From: Bifidobacterium apousia
Lineage (GTDB): Bacteria; Actinomycetota; Actinomycetes; Actinomycetales; Bifidobacteriaceae
Reading direction: 5' to 3'
Assembly: GCF_007559275.1 (NCBI RefSeq)
Contig: NZ_VMHK01000001.1
Location: forward strand, 620,001 to 684,000
DNA: 64,000 nucleotides
The stretch's first letter is position 1; every line of letters starts with the position of its first letter. The notes under the pieces are model-generated. The model did not search any database, was not told the origin of the DNA, and worked only from the letters and a program-made list of their open reading frames with translations. Shown piece after piece: positions 55,210-64,000 of the stretch. Both the position numbers and the translations under genes were made by a program.

Positions 55210-57387
55210 GTGAAGGATCGTAAGCGTCAGCCCGGCCGGTGGACATCCTGGATGCAGAACATGACCGGACGTCTTCGGGTACGCGGGTGGGTCTACCTGC
55301 TCGCCTTCATCCTGATTGACTTCCTGTCGGTGGGCATCCTGCAGTGGGGGGTCTCTCTGAACAGCTCCCGCGTCGAGCTGTCCAACCCGCTGATTGGATT
55401 CTGGGGCTTCATCTCGGCCATTTGGACCCAGCGTCGGTTCGTCCTGGTGCTCAACATGCTGGCTGTGGGCCTGGTCTACCTGGCTCTGACCTACCTGACC
55501 AATCGCTTCTGGGCGGCATCAGGCCTGATTCTGGCCATCTGTGCGGTCATTGCGGTCATTGAACGCTTCAAGGTGCGTGCCCGTTATGAGGCCATCCTGC
55601 CCTCGGATCTGGATTTCCTCCATGCTGATGCGGCCAACCTGGTCTCCTTCCTGCCGGCCCGGTCCCTGATCATGATCGGGCTGGGTGTTGTGGCCCTGAT
55701 CGTCCTCGGAGCGCTGTGCTGGGTGCTGACACGGATGGATGCCCGTCGTGGCCGTCCGGTGGCTACTGGCAACAAGCCTTTGGGCGCCGGGCTGCGTACG
55801 GCAGGGGTCCTGGTTCCGGTTCTGGTGGTGGCGGTCTTTATGTCTACTGTGGGCACGTATGGCAGTCCCGCCTATCGTTTCTCGCAGTTCATGGGCGACA
55901 TACCCTCCATGTGGGACTCGGTCTATGACGCCCAGCGCAACGGGGTCTTCGTGTCATTCTCCCGGCAGCTGCGGCCCAAGGTCATGGACCAGCCCGCGGG
56001 ATACAGTCGTGCCACCATGCAGTCCCTGGCCCATCGCTACCAGCTTTCGGCGGACCGCATCAACCATGACCGCAAGGCCTATATGAATGAGTCGAGCCTG
56101 GTCTACATCCTCTCCGAGTCGTTCTCGGATCCCACACGAGTGCCGGGCGTCGCGCTCAACCAGGACCCCATGCCTCATATCAGATCCATCAAGGGGGGGA
56201 CCACCAGCGGGCTCATGCTCTCCTCCGGATACGGCGGGGGCACGGCCAATCTGGAGTTCCAGGCCATGACCGGCCTATCCATGGCCAATTTCGATCCCTC
56301 GCTGACCTCTCCCTATCAGCAAGTCATCCCTCACCTGAACTGGATACCTACGGTCAATCAGGCCTGGGGGACGCCATCCAGGTCCCTGGCCTTCCATCCT
56401 TATGAGTCCTCCATGTATTCCAGGGCCGAGAACTACAAGAAGTTCGGCTTCTCGCACTTCTACTCGCTGACTGGCCCTGACCAGATAGCCCACCAGGACC
56501 GCATCGACCGTAGCCAGTATGTGGGGGATCGCTCCGCTTACGAATCCGCCTTGGAGCAGATGGGCGACGACAGGGGCAACCAGTTCGTCGAGGTCATCAC
56601 CATGCAGAATCACATGCCTTACAACGACTGGTATGACAACAACGGCTTCTCGGTCAGTTCATCCGACCCCAATAGACCCTTGGGCGACGATGAGATGCAA
56701 TCCATACGCACCTACGCCAAGGGGGTCAGCCTGAGTGATCAGGCTACCGCCGATTTTCTGAACAGCCTGGACTCCCAGAGCAAGCCGGTCACCGTGGTTT
56801 TCTACGGGGATCATTTGCCCGGCATCTATGGCACGGCAAGCTGGGACGAGCGCAACTCCCTGGCCCTGCATCTGACCGATTACTTCATCTGGTCGAACAA
56901 GGCTTCGGATGCTTCGGGAGCACAGGTCAGCAACAGTGCCTATTCCTCGCCCAACTTCTTCCAGGCCCAGGCGGCCGAGCACATGGATGCCAAGGTCTCG
57001 CCCTTTACGGCCTTCCTGACCGAGCTCCACGAAAAGATCAGCGCCATTGAGCCTCCGGTGGCCAACCAGATCCAGGACTGGAACAGAATACCGGCAGGGC
57101 AGACCAACTATCTGAATGCCCAGGGCCAGCCCATGAATGCCCGAGACTTCGACAAAGCCACTCGACAGCTCCTGAACGACTACAAGCTGATCCAGTACGA
57201 CATCATGGCCGGCAAACACTACCTGCAGGGGACGGGCTTCACTGCCACGCCCACCCGCCGCTCCGATGCTGCCCGACAGAAGGCTGAAAAGAAGCGCCAG
57301 GCCAAAGAGCAGGCCAAGGAGCAAGTCCGTCAGGAAGAGCAGAACCGGGACAAGGACCGAGAGAGCTCGACCAGTTCGGCCAACTAG
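55210..57387 (+). CDS. LtaS-like phosphoglycerol transferase
   Basis: A 725-residue membrane enzyme of the sulfatase fold. Five helices (about residues 28-50, 62-72, 78-97, 104-118, 152-173 and a further one near 198-215) precede the extracellular domain. Glu303 (YILSESF) and the nucleophile Thr345 (SGYGGGTANLEF) match the metal- and substrate-binding residues of lipoteichoic acid synthases, and FYGDHLPG holds the later Asp-His pair. The C-terminal 50 residues are a charged low-complexity tail. The start is GTG at 55210 with AGGAG upstream. LtaS-type enzymes use Mn2+; a metal-binding protein gene lies just upstream. Confidence 0.88.
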   Translation: MKDRKRQPGRWTSWMQNMTGRLRVRGWVYLLAFILIDFLSVGILQWGVSLNSSRVELSNPLIGFWGFISAIWTQRRFVLVLNMLAVGLVYLALTYLTNRFWAASGLILAICAVIAVIERFKVRARYEAILPSDLDFLHADAANLVSFLPARSLIMIGLGVVALIVLGALCWVLTRMDARRGRPVATGNKPLGAGLRTAGVLVPVLVVAVFMSTVGTYGSPAYRFSQFMGDIPSMWDSVYDAQRNGVFVSFSRQLRPKVMDQPAGYSRATMQSLAHRYQLSADRINHDRKAYMNESSLVYILSESFSDPTRVPGVALNQDPMPHIRSIKGGTTSGLMLSSGYGGGTANLEFQAMTGLSMANFDPSLTSPYQQVIPHLNWIPTVNQAWGTPSRSLAFHPYESSMYSRAENYKKFGFSHFYSLTGPDQIAHQDRIDRSQYVGDRSAYESALEQMGDDRGNQFVEVITMQNHMPYNDWYDNNGFSVSSSDPNRPLGDDEMQSIRTYAKGVSLSDQATADFLNSLDSQSKPVTVVFYGDHLPGIYGTASWDERNSLALHLTDYFIWSNKASDASGAQVSNSAYSSPNFFQAQAAEHMDAKVSPFTAFLTELHEKISAIEPPVANQIQDWNRIPAGQTNYLNAQGQPMNARDFDKATRQLLNDYKLIQYDIMAGKHYLQGTGFTATPTRRSDAARQKAEKKRQAKEQAKEQVRQEEQNRDKDRESSTSSAN

Positions 57388-58655
57388 GCTTCCAGTCCGC
57401 GGTGGCCGATGTCGTGTCGATAGAAGAGTCCGGGCATCGACAATCCGTCCAGCCGGTCATAGACTCGCCGGGCGGCCTGGGCCAGGTCGTCGCCTTGGGC
57501 CACGACCAGGGCGGTCCTTCCCGAGGAGGACGTCAGGCCAGTGGAAGCCGAGCCGGACACTCCGGCGTAGTAGGCTCTGAGATCCTGCTCCGGGGCGATC
57601 AGCGGCACGGGCACCCCGGTCTTGGGATTGCCGGGATAGCCCTGGGCTGCCAGAACCACTCCCAAGCGGCTGTGGGAGTCGTCCCAGGTGAATTGCGGCT
57701 CTTCGCCCTCCATCAGCGTGCGGATGGCCGTGCCCAAGTCGCTGGTCAGCGCAGGCAGCACCACCTCGGTCTCCGGATCCCCCAGTCGCGCATTGAATTC
57801 GATGACCTGGGGGCCTTGGTCGGTGACCATCAATCCTGTGTACAGGACTCCGGTGAAGGGGCTACCTTCCTGGGCCAGGGCACGGACGGTGGGGGCAACG
57901 ATGGTATCCAGGGCCTTTTGGGTCAGTTCCGGGCCGAACTGCGGCAGAGGGGAGTAGGCCCCCATGCCGCCGGTGTTGGGACCACGATCCTCGTCATAGG
58001 CGGGCTTGTGATCCTGGGATAGGGGCATGGGCCAGAACTGCTCGCCTCTGACGAAGCACATGAGCGAGCACTCCTGGCCCACCAGCCGATCCTCGATGAC
58101 CACCTGGGCTCCAGCCTGCCCGAACTTATGATCGATGAAGATGGCATCCAGGGCCTGCATGGCCTGGTCAAGGTCGGCGGCCACCGTCACGCCCTTGCCG
58201 GCTGCCAGCCCGTCAGCCTTGATGACTACCGGCGCCCCGTGCGAGCGCACATAGGCCTTGGCTGTCTCCATGTCGTGGAAGACCTCATAGTCGGCGGTAG
58301 GGATCCCATGCCTGCGCATCAGATCCTTGGCAAAGCCCTTGGATCCTTCGATGCGGGCCGCAGCCTTGGTAGGACCAAAGGCGGGGATGCCGGCAACCTG
58401 CAGGTCGTCTACCAGCCCAGCGGTCAGTGGGGCCTCGGGTCCGACGAAGACCCAGTCGATCCCCAGCTCGTGTATAGCAGCGATCAGTTGTTCAGGCTGC
58501 GAGGAATCCACCTGCAGCAGGCTGATGCCGTCCGGCTCCATGCCGGGGTTGCCCGGGGCGCACCAGACATGATCCACTCCTGGCCCGGACAGCAGGGTGG
58601 TGGCGATAGCGTGCTCCCTGGCTCCCGACCCGATGACCAGTACCTTGTCCGTCAT
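57384..58655 (-). CDS. purD: Phosphoribosylamine-glycine ligase
   Basis: A 423-residue ATP-grasp ligase joining glycine to phosphoribosylamine (GAR synthesis). VLVIGSGAREHAIA, GPEAPLTAGLVDDL, GSKGFAKDLMRRHGIPTADYEVF, VIKADGLAAGKGVTVA and GMGAYSPLPQF are standard motifs, as is the EFNARLGDPETEVVLP magnesium site. Last gene of the purL-F-M-D operon, it overlaps the LtaS-like gene by 4 bases at the stop codons. Confidence 0.97.
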   Translation of the reverse strand: MTDKVLVIGSGAREHAIATTLLSGPGVDHVWCAPGNPGMEPDGISLLQVDSSQPEQLIAAIHELGIDWVFVGPEAPLTAGLVDDLQVAGIPAFGPTKAAARIEGSKGFAKDLMRRHGIPTADYEVFHDMETAKAYVRSHGAPVVIKADGLAAGKGVTVAADLDQAMQALDAIFIDHKFGQAGAQVVIEDRLVGQECSLMCFVRGEQFWPMPLSQDHKPAYDEDRGPNTGGMGAYSPLPQFGPELTQKALDTIVAPTVRALAQEGSPFTGVLYTGLMVTDQGPQVIEFNARLGDPETEVVLPALTSDLGTAIRTLMEGEEPQFTWDDSHSRLGVVLAAQGYPGNPKTGVPVPLIAPEQDLRAYYAGVSGSASTGLTSSSGRTALVVAQGDDLAQAARRVYDRLDGLSMPGLFYRHDIGHRGLEA

Positions 58656-58674
58656 GATGGGCTCCTCTCGCTAT

Positions 58675-59724
58675 TTACTGACGACCGTTTTCATTGAGGA
58701 TGACCTGCTGGCCGTTTTGAGCATCTGTCACCCGTCCGATCAGGGCGTAGGGCTCCTGCTCCTCATCCAGGACTGCGCGGGCCTGGTCCAGCTGGTCAGG
58801 GGAAACCACCAGAACCATCCCAATGCCCATGTTGAAGATGTTGTACATCTCCAGATGGTCGACCCTGCCCATCTCTTCGATCATGGTGAAGATGGGCGGC
58901 ACCTGCCAGGCATTCAGGTCGAAGCTGGCGGCCAGTCCTTCGGGCAGGATCCTGGGCACCTTCTCCACGAAGCCGCCGCCGGTGATGTGTGCTGCGCCCC
59001 TGAGCAGGCCCGAGGCGAAGAGCGGGCGCAGGGCCTTGACGTAGATGCGGGTGGGGGTCAGCAGTTCCTCTCCCAGGGTCCGTCCGTCAAGCTGGTAGGG
59101 CCGATCCTCCAGCTTCATGCCCCCCTGGTCCAGCAGGACCTGGCGGATCAGGGAGAAGCCATTGGAGTGGACGCCCGAGGAGGGCAGACCGATCAGCTGG
59201 TCGCCTTCCTTGATGGCCGAACCGTCCACCAGGGACTCACGCTCGACCACACCCACGGTGAATCCGGCCAGATCGTACTCGTCGGGCTGGTACATGTCGG
59301 GCATCTCAGCGGTCTCGCCGCCTACCAGGGCGGCCCCGGCCTGGACGCAGCCGTCGGCCACACCCTTGACCACCTGCTCCAGCAGAGCCGGGTCATTGTG
59401 TCCGCAGGCGATGTAGTCCAGGAAGATCAGCGGCTCGGCCCCCTGGGCGATGATGTCATTGACGCACATGGCCACGCAATCCTGGCCTATGGTGTCATGG
59501 CGGCCGGCTTCCCGGGCTACCATCAGCTTGGTGCCCACGCCGTCAGTGCCCGAGACCAGGACCGGGTGGCGGTAATTGAGCGCAGACAGATCGAAGTCGC
59601 CGCCGAAGCCGCCGATGTCGCCGGCGCCCGGCCTACGGGTTCTAGCCGTATGGGAACGGATCCTGTCGATCAGTTCGTATCCGGCCTCCACCGATACCCC
59701 AGCCTGCTCATATGCCTTCGGCAT
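58675..59724 (-). CDS. purM: Phosphoribosylformylglycinamidine cyclo-ligase
   Basis: A 349-residue AIR synthetase that closes the imidazole ring using [86 protein letters not shown] and [16 protein letters not shown] are all family hallmarks. It lies between purF and purD with 19-45-base gaps and has an AAAGGGG ribosome site. Confidence 0.97.
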   Translation of the reverse strand: MPKAYEQAGVSVEAGYELIDRIRSHTARTRRPGAGDIGGFGGDFDLSALNYRHPVLVSGTDGVGTKLMVAREAGRHDTIGQDCVAMCVNDIIAQGAEPLIFLDYIACGHNDPALLEQVVKGVADGCVQAGAALVGGETAEMPDMYQPDEYDLAGFTVGVVERESLVDGSAIKEGDQLIGLPSSGVHSNGFSLIRQVLLDQGGMKLEDRPYQLDGRTLGEELLTPTRIYVKALRPLFASGLLRGAAHITGGGFVEKVPRILPEGLAASFDLNAWQVPPIFTMIEEMGRVDHLEMYNIFNMGIGMVLVVSPDQLDQARAVLDEEQEPYALIGRVTDAQNGQQVILNENGRQ

Positions 59725-59769
59725 GGATGCCCCTTTCTCTGCGCTGTCTGTTTTGCTCTTCGCTAGTGC

Positions 59770-61275
59770 TCATTGGTCTGTCTTCTGCCCCGACCCCGCA
59801 GGCATGTCAAGCCCGTAGGATCCCTTGGAGGCTTCCAGCCGGGCCCGGTCCTCTGGGGTCAGCGAGGCCAGGAAGCCCTGCTCGTAGTCGTCAAGCCGCG
59901 TTGGGTAGTCTCCGTTGAAGTAGGCCACGCAGAGTCCCTGGTAGGGTGCATCACGACCCAGGCCGATGGAATCCACCAGACCGTCCAGACTCAGGTAGGC
60001 CAGGGAATCGGCCTCAATGGCTTCCCTGATCTGCTCCACGGACTTCTTGGCGGCAATCAGCTCGGAGGTCCGTTGGATGTCGATGCCGTAGTAGCAGGGG
60101 TAGCGCAGGGGCGGGGAGGCGATGCGCATGTGCACCTCGCTGGCCCCGGCCTCCCGAAGCAGGCGGACGATTCTGCGCGAGGTGGTGCCCCGGACGATGG
60201 AATCATCGATGACCACCACTCGTTTGCCGGCCACGACACCGCGCACAGCGGCCAGTTTCATTCTGACACCCTGTTCGCGCATGGCCTGGCTGGGCTGGAT
60301 GAAGGTGCGTGCTACATACTGGTTCTTGATCAGCCCCATCTCGTTGGGCAGCCCGGCCGCCTCGGCATATCCTGAAGCGGCGGACAGGGAGGAGTTGGGC
60401 ACCCCGATGACCATGTCGGCGTCCACCGGGGCCTCACGGGCCAGCCTGGCCCCCATCCGCTTGCGGGCCGAGTGGACATTGACCCCATAAATATTGGAGT
60501 CGGGCCTGGCGAAGTAAATGAACTCCATGGAGCATATGGACAGGCAGGTCTGATCGGTATAGCGCTCGATGCTGTAGCCTGAGTCATCCACCCGGACGAT
60601 TTCGCCGGGGCCGATGTCCCGGACCAGCGTGGCGCCGACCAGATCCAAGGCGCAGGTCTCCGAGGCCAGGACATAGGCCCCTCCTGGCAGCTGGCCCAGG
60701 GAGAGGGGGCGGAAGCCGTTGGGGTCCATGGCGCCGATCATGGCGTCTTCGGTCATGAGCAGGTAGGCGAAGCCGCCATGGACCTGGCGCAGGGCCTGCT
60801 TGAGCGCCGCCATGAAGTCCTTTTCAGGGCTGCGCCGGATCAGGTGCATGAGCACCTCGGTGTCGGAATTGGAATGGAAGATGGCCCCCTGATCCTCCAG
60901 CTGTGCCTTGAGGCTGGTGCAGTTGGTCAGATTACCGTTGTGGGCCAGGGCTATGTCACCGTCGTGGAAGCGGAAGACGAAGGGCTGGATATTCTCGATG
61001 GATCCTGAACCGGTCGTGGCGTAGCGCACATGGCCGATGGCTCGGTTCCCGGTCAGCGGCGCCAGGCTGGACTCGTCCGGGAAGACCTGAGTGAGCAGGC
61101 CCAGGCCCCGCCGTCCGATCAGGTGCCCCTGGTCGTTGGAAACGATGCCGGCACCCTCCTGGCCGCGGTGCTGCAGGGCGTGCAGGCCGAAGTAGGTCAT
61201 TCGGGCAGCATCGGGGTGTCCCCAGACCCCGAAGATCCCGCACTCCTCGTGGATGCCTTCAAGCTCCAACGACAT
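59770..61275 (-). CDS. purF: Amidophosphoribosyltransferase
   Basis: A 501-residue enzyme for the first committed step of purine synthesis. The 11-residue propeptide MSLELEGIHEE ends at Cys12, the nucleophile exposed after cleavage. Glutaminase motifs (RYATTGS, ALAHNGNLTN) are followed by the phosphoribosyltransferase loop VVIDDSIVRGTTSRRIV. IYFARPDSNIYG and PNSSLSAASGYAEAAGL are also typical. AAAGGAC precedes the ATG. Confidence 0.97.
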   Translation of the reverse strand: MSLELEGIHEECGIFGVWGHPDAARMTYFGLHALQHRGQEGAGIVSNDQGHLIGRRGLGLLTQVFPDESSLAPLTGNRAIGHVRYATTGSGSIENIQPFVFRFHDGDIALAHNGNLTNCTSLKAQLEDQGAIFHSNSDTEVLMHLIRRSPEKDFMAALKQALRQVHGGFAYLLMTEDAMIGAMDPNGFRPLSLGQLPGGAYVLASETCALDLVGATLVRDIGPGEIVRVDDSGYSIERYTDQTCLSICSMEFIYFARPDSNIYGVNVHSARKRMGARLAREAPVDADMVIGVPNSSLSAASGYAEAAGLPNEMGLIKNQYVARTFIQPSQAMREQGVRMKLAAVRGVVAGKRVVVIDDSIVRGTTSRRIVRLLREAGASEVHMRIASPPLRYPCYYGIDIQRTSELIAAKKSVEQIREAIEADSLAYLSLDGLVDSIGLGRDAPYQGLCVAYFNGDYPTRLDDYEQGFLASLTPEDRARLEASKGSYGLDMPAGSGQKTDQ

Positions 61276-61292
61276 GGTCTACGTCCTTTCCC

Positions 61293-64000
61293 CTAGGCGG
61301 CAAAGTAGTCCACTCCCGATTGGAAAAGCGGCTGCGTACGTTTTCCGGGCACATTGAGGTACAGGTCGGGGCCGCTGCGCTCCGTGTGGCCCATCTTGCC
61401 CAGCACCCGGCCGTCCGGGCTGGTGATGGCCTCGACGGCCATCTCGGATCCATTGGGGTTGACCAACGGATCCATGGAGGGACGGCCCTGCTCATCTACA
61501 TACTGGGCGGCCACCTGTCCTCGGTCGATCAGGGTGCGCAGGAGGCCGGGCTCGGCCACGAACCGCCCTTCGCCATGGCTAATGGGCATGGTGTGGATAT
61601 CGCCCACCCGGCAGGCGCTCAGCCAGGGAGAGCGTGTGGAGCTGATCCGGGTGTGGACCAGACGGCTCTGATGGCGGCCGATGGCGTTGACGGCCAGGGT
61701 GGGATCCTCGGGTGAGCCGGTGACGATTTTGCCATAGGGGACCAGACCCAGTTTGATCAACGCCTGGAAGCCGTTGCAGACGCCCAAAACCAGCCCGTCC
61801 CGGTCCTGCAAAAGCTCCTGGAGGGCATCGGCAACCTGGTTCGAACGCAGGAAGGATGCCACCAGTTTGGCCGAACCGTCGGGTTCATCGCCGCCGGAGA
61901 AGCCTCCGGGCAGCATCAGTATCTGGCTGTTGCGGATGGCCTGGGCCAGGCGGCGTGAGCTCTCGGTCACATCCTCGGCATTTAAGTTGCGGATGACCAC
62001 GGTATCCACCTGGGCTCCAGCATCCCGGAAGGCCCGGGCGGAGTCGAACTCGCAGTTGGTTCCCGGGAAGACGGGCATGACCACCCTAGGGTGTGCGGTC
62101 TTGGCAGTCCCCCTGGTTCTGCGCGCTGCAGGCCTGCCGGGTTCACGGTCGGTGCGTCCAATGGCCGGCACCGGGTCGCCTTGGCCTCGGTATGGGAAGA
62201 CGGATTCCAGACCTTTGGCACGGATTTCCTCAAGCTCGGCCAGGTCCAGATCCTCGCTGCCGCAGCGCAGGCGGTAATCCTCACGGGTGTGCCCCAGGAG
62301 GTGCAAATGTAGGCCGGAATCCTGAATAAATAAGGGCTCCGGACCAGAAGCCTCCAGGATGAAGCTTCCATAGGCGGGACGGAAGAGCGCCGATATAGCA
62401 GTGTTTGCTGCCATATCCAACCCGATCTTGTTACCCAGGCACATCTCCATCAGGGATTGGGCGACGCATCCGTAGCCTGGAGTGGCAGCCGCATCCACCA
62501 GGCCCTGGCTGATCAGCGTCTGCACCTGATCCATGACGGTCCGCAGGCTCTCCGGAGCGGGCAGCAATCCGTCCTCCTGGTAATCGGGCGCCAAGAGATA
62601 GACCTGGCGGTCCGCTGCCTTGAATTCGGGGGAGATAGCATCCTTGGCCTGCCCCAGGGACACAGCAAAGCTAATCAGGGTGGGCGGCACATCCAGGTCC
62701 TCGAAGCTGCCGGACATGGAGTCCTTGCCGCCTATGGCCCCCACCGCCAGGTCCAGTTGGGCCTGGAGGGCGCCAAGGACGCCGGCCACTGGCAGACCCC
62801 ATCGCCGTGGGTTGTCGCCGGGCTTGGGGTAGTACTCCTGCAGGCTCAGATGGGCCCGGGAACGGCTGAAGCCGCTGGCCACCAGCTTGGCCAGGCTCTC
62901 GACCACGGCCAGGTAGGCGCCGGTGTATGGATCCTGGCTGCTGATCCAGGGGTTGAATCCCCAGGCCATGGCCGAAGCGGTGGTGGTGTGTCCGTCCACG
63001 GGCAGCTTGGCCACCATGGCCTCGGCCGGTGTCAGCTGTCGGGCTCCGCCAAAGGGCATGAGGACGGTGCCTGCACCGATGGTGGAGTCGAACTGTTCGG
63101 CCAGACCCTGCTGGGAGCAGACGTTGATATCTGCAAGCAGGGCCTTCATGCGCGCGTCCAGGTTGCCTTGGACCTCGAAGGGGGCATGGTAGGGAGCAGG
63201 GACCGCCACCTGGGCATCGGCCTTATGAGGGGCGCCGTTGGAAGCCAGGAAGGATCGGGGGATGTCCACGATGGTCTCTGATCGCCAGGTCATCCGCAGC
63301 CGGGGTTCTTTGGTGACCTCGGCGATGACGGTGGCCTCGAGGTCCTCTTGCTGGGCGTACTCGATGAAGGCGGGCGCGTCTTCGGCAGCCAGGGCCACGG
63401 CCATGCGCTCCTGGCTCTCGGAAATGGCGATTTCGGTCCCGTCCAGCCCCTGGTACTTGAGCGGCACCCGGTCCAGGTCCACGTTCAGCCCGTCCGCCAG
63501 TTCGCCCACGGCCACGGCAACGCCGCCGGCTCCGAAGTCATTGCAGCGCTCAATCAGCCTGGCCGCCTCCTGACGGCGAAAGAGGCGCTGGAGCTTGCGC
63601 TCCTCAGGGGCATCGCCCTTCTGCACCTCGGCTCCGCAACGTTCCAGACTTTCTTCATTCTGGGACTTGGAAGCCCCGGTGGCGCCGCCGATTCCGTCGC
63701 GGCCGGTCCTGCCGCCCACCAGGATGATCAGATCGCCGGGTGCAGGCCGCCGGCGGATCACATGGTCGGCCGGGGTGGCGGCCACTACAGCGCCCACCTC
63801 CATCCGCTTGGCCGCATAGCCGGGGTGGTAGATCTCCCGAACCTGCCCGGTGGCCAGCCCGATCTGGTTGCCATAGGAGGAGTAGCCATCGGCCGCCTGA
63901 CGGACGATCCGGCTCTGGGGTAGCTTGCCCGGCAGGGTCTGATCCAGGGGCTGGCGGGGATCCGCTGCCCCGCTGACCCTCATGGCCTGGTAGACGTAGC
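61293..64000 (-). CDS. purL: Phosphoribosylformylglycinamidine synthase, large type (C-terminal part)
   Basis: At least 901 residues are in the window; the frame is open to the window edge, so the N-terminal part is missing. The large single-chain enzyme makes FGAM from FGAR, ATP and glutamine. Synthase motifs include DGYSSYGNQIGLATGQVREIYHPGYAAKRMEVG, GGRTGRDGIGGATGAS, RLIERCNDFGAGGVAVAVGEL and AVGAIGGKDSMSGSF. A fused class I glutaminase ends the protein: VVMPVFPGTNCEFDSARAF, the nucleophile in VLGVCNGFQALIKLG, and PISHGEGRF. First gene of purL-F-M-D here. Confidence 0.96.
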   Translation of the reverse strand, partial: YVYQAMRVSGAADPRQPLDQTLPGKLPQSRIVRQAADGYSSYGNQIGLATGQVREIYHPGYAAKRMEVGAVVAATPADHVIRRRPAPGDLIILVGGRTGRDGIGGATGASKSQNEESLERCGAEVQKGDAPEERKLQRLFRRQEAARLIERCNDFGAGGVAVAVGELADGLNVDLDRVPLKYQGLDGTEIAISESQERMAVALAAEDAPAFIEYAQQEDLEATVIAEVTKEPRLRMTWRSETIVDIPRSFLASNGAPHKADAQVAVPAPYHAPFEVQGNLDARMKALLADINVCSQQGLAEQFDSTIGAGTVLMPFGGARQLTPAEAMVAKLPVDGHTTTASAMAWGFNPWISSQDPYTGAYLAVVESLAKLVASGFSRSRAHLSLQEYYPKPGDNPRRWGLPVAGVLGALQAQLDLAVGAIGGKDSMSGSFEDLDVPPTLISFAVSLGQAKDAISPEFKAADRQVYLLAPDYQEDGLLPAPESLRTVMDQVQTLISQGLVDAAATPGYGCVAQSLMEMCLGNKIGLDMAANTAISALFRPAYGSFILEASGPEPLFIQDSGLHLHLLGHTREDYRLRCGSEDLDLAELEEIRAKGLESVFPYRGQGDPVPAIGRTDREPGRPAARRTRGTAKTAHPRVVMPVFPGTNCEFDSARAFRDAGAQVDTVVIRNLNAEDVTESSRRLAQAIRNSQILMLPGGFSGGDEPDGSAKLVASFLRSNQVADALQELLQDRDGLVLGVCNGFQALIKLGLVPYGKIVTGSPEDPTLAVNAIGRHQSRLVHTRISSTRSPWLSACRVGDIHTMPISHGEGRFVAEPGLLRTLIDRGQVAAQYVDEQGRPSMDPLVNPNGSEMAVEAITSPDGRVLGKMGHTERSGPDLYLNVPGKRTQPLFQSGVDYFAA

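Overview
The window looks like part of a Bifidobacterium chromosome, or that of a very close relative. Base composition is high GC (about 60% by eye; not computed). The GH42 beta-galactosidase, the large one-chain PurL with fused glutaminase, the alr-ohr-dgt-dnaG order, the oxidative L-fucose pathway and many apparently leaderless genes all fit that genus. The species cannot be fixed from sequence alone. A copper nitrite reductase-like respiratory protein would fit one of the more oxygen-tolerant, possibly insect-associated, members; that is a guess.

Layout. 1-302: end of smpB. 303-3444: polar amino acid ABC transporter behind two tandem ArgR-type operators. 3532-9150: glmS, a pseudouridine synthase, GH42 beta-galactosidase and convergent coaX. 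9296-14570: five-gene oligopeptide/nickel-type ABC importer. 14705-17005: GntR/YtrA-type regulator with a clear promoter and palindromic operator, plus a two-gene ABC exporter. 17096-19660: recQ and luxS, closed by a strong bidirectional terminator. 19740-26080: L-fucose catabolic operon and its divergent LacI regulator. 26212-32242: GNAT, alr, ohr, dgt, dnaG. 32243-38217: HAD phosphatase behind a C12 tract, a MazG-type pyrophosphohydrolase divergent from a GIY-YIG/DUF2075 helicase-like protein, then nucleoside hydrolase and an MFS transporter. 38409-40893: two carriers. 40941-45400: a regulator-ferredoxin-alkyladenine glycosylase operon divergent from an 887-residue membrane/cupredoxin/NirK fusion. 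45577-47593: tRNA-Arg(UCU) and a DXS-type enzyme. 47773-49942: purE, purK and a Fur-family regulator. 49914-57387: cell-envelope and metal block (MprF-like protein, partner esterase, ZnuA-like lipoprotein, LtaS-like synthase). 57384-64000: purD, purM, purF and most of purL.

How it fits together. Most genes are housekeeping or nutrient uptake. The most unusual part is 40941-45400. The large protein keeps every type 1 and type 2 copper ligand of a nitrite reductase, behind an extra plastocyanin-like domain and a roughly 13-helix NnrS-like membrane domain. The divergent operon, joined by ATGA stop/start overlaps, encodes a winged-helix regulator with a SufR-like cysteine cluster, a seven-iron ferredoxin and a 3-methyladenine/hypoxanthine glycosylase. 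I read this as a nitrite-reduction and nitrosative-stress module, which would be surprising in a fermentative bifidobacterium. A second candidate of interest is the GIY-YIG + helicase protein back to back with a MazG-type enzyme at 33111-35661. A third pattern is that at least seven genes have a -10 hexamer 6-7 nt before the ATG and no Shine-Dalgarno, implying leaderless mRNAs.
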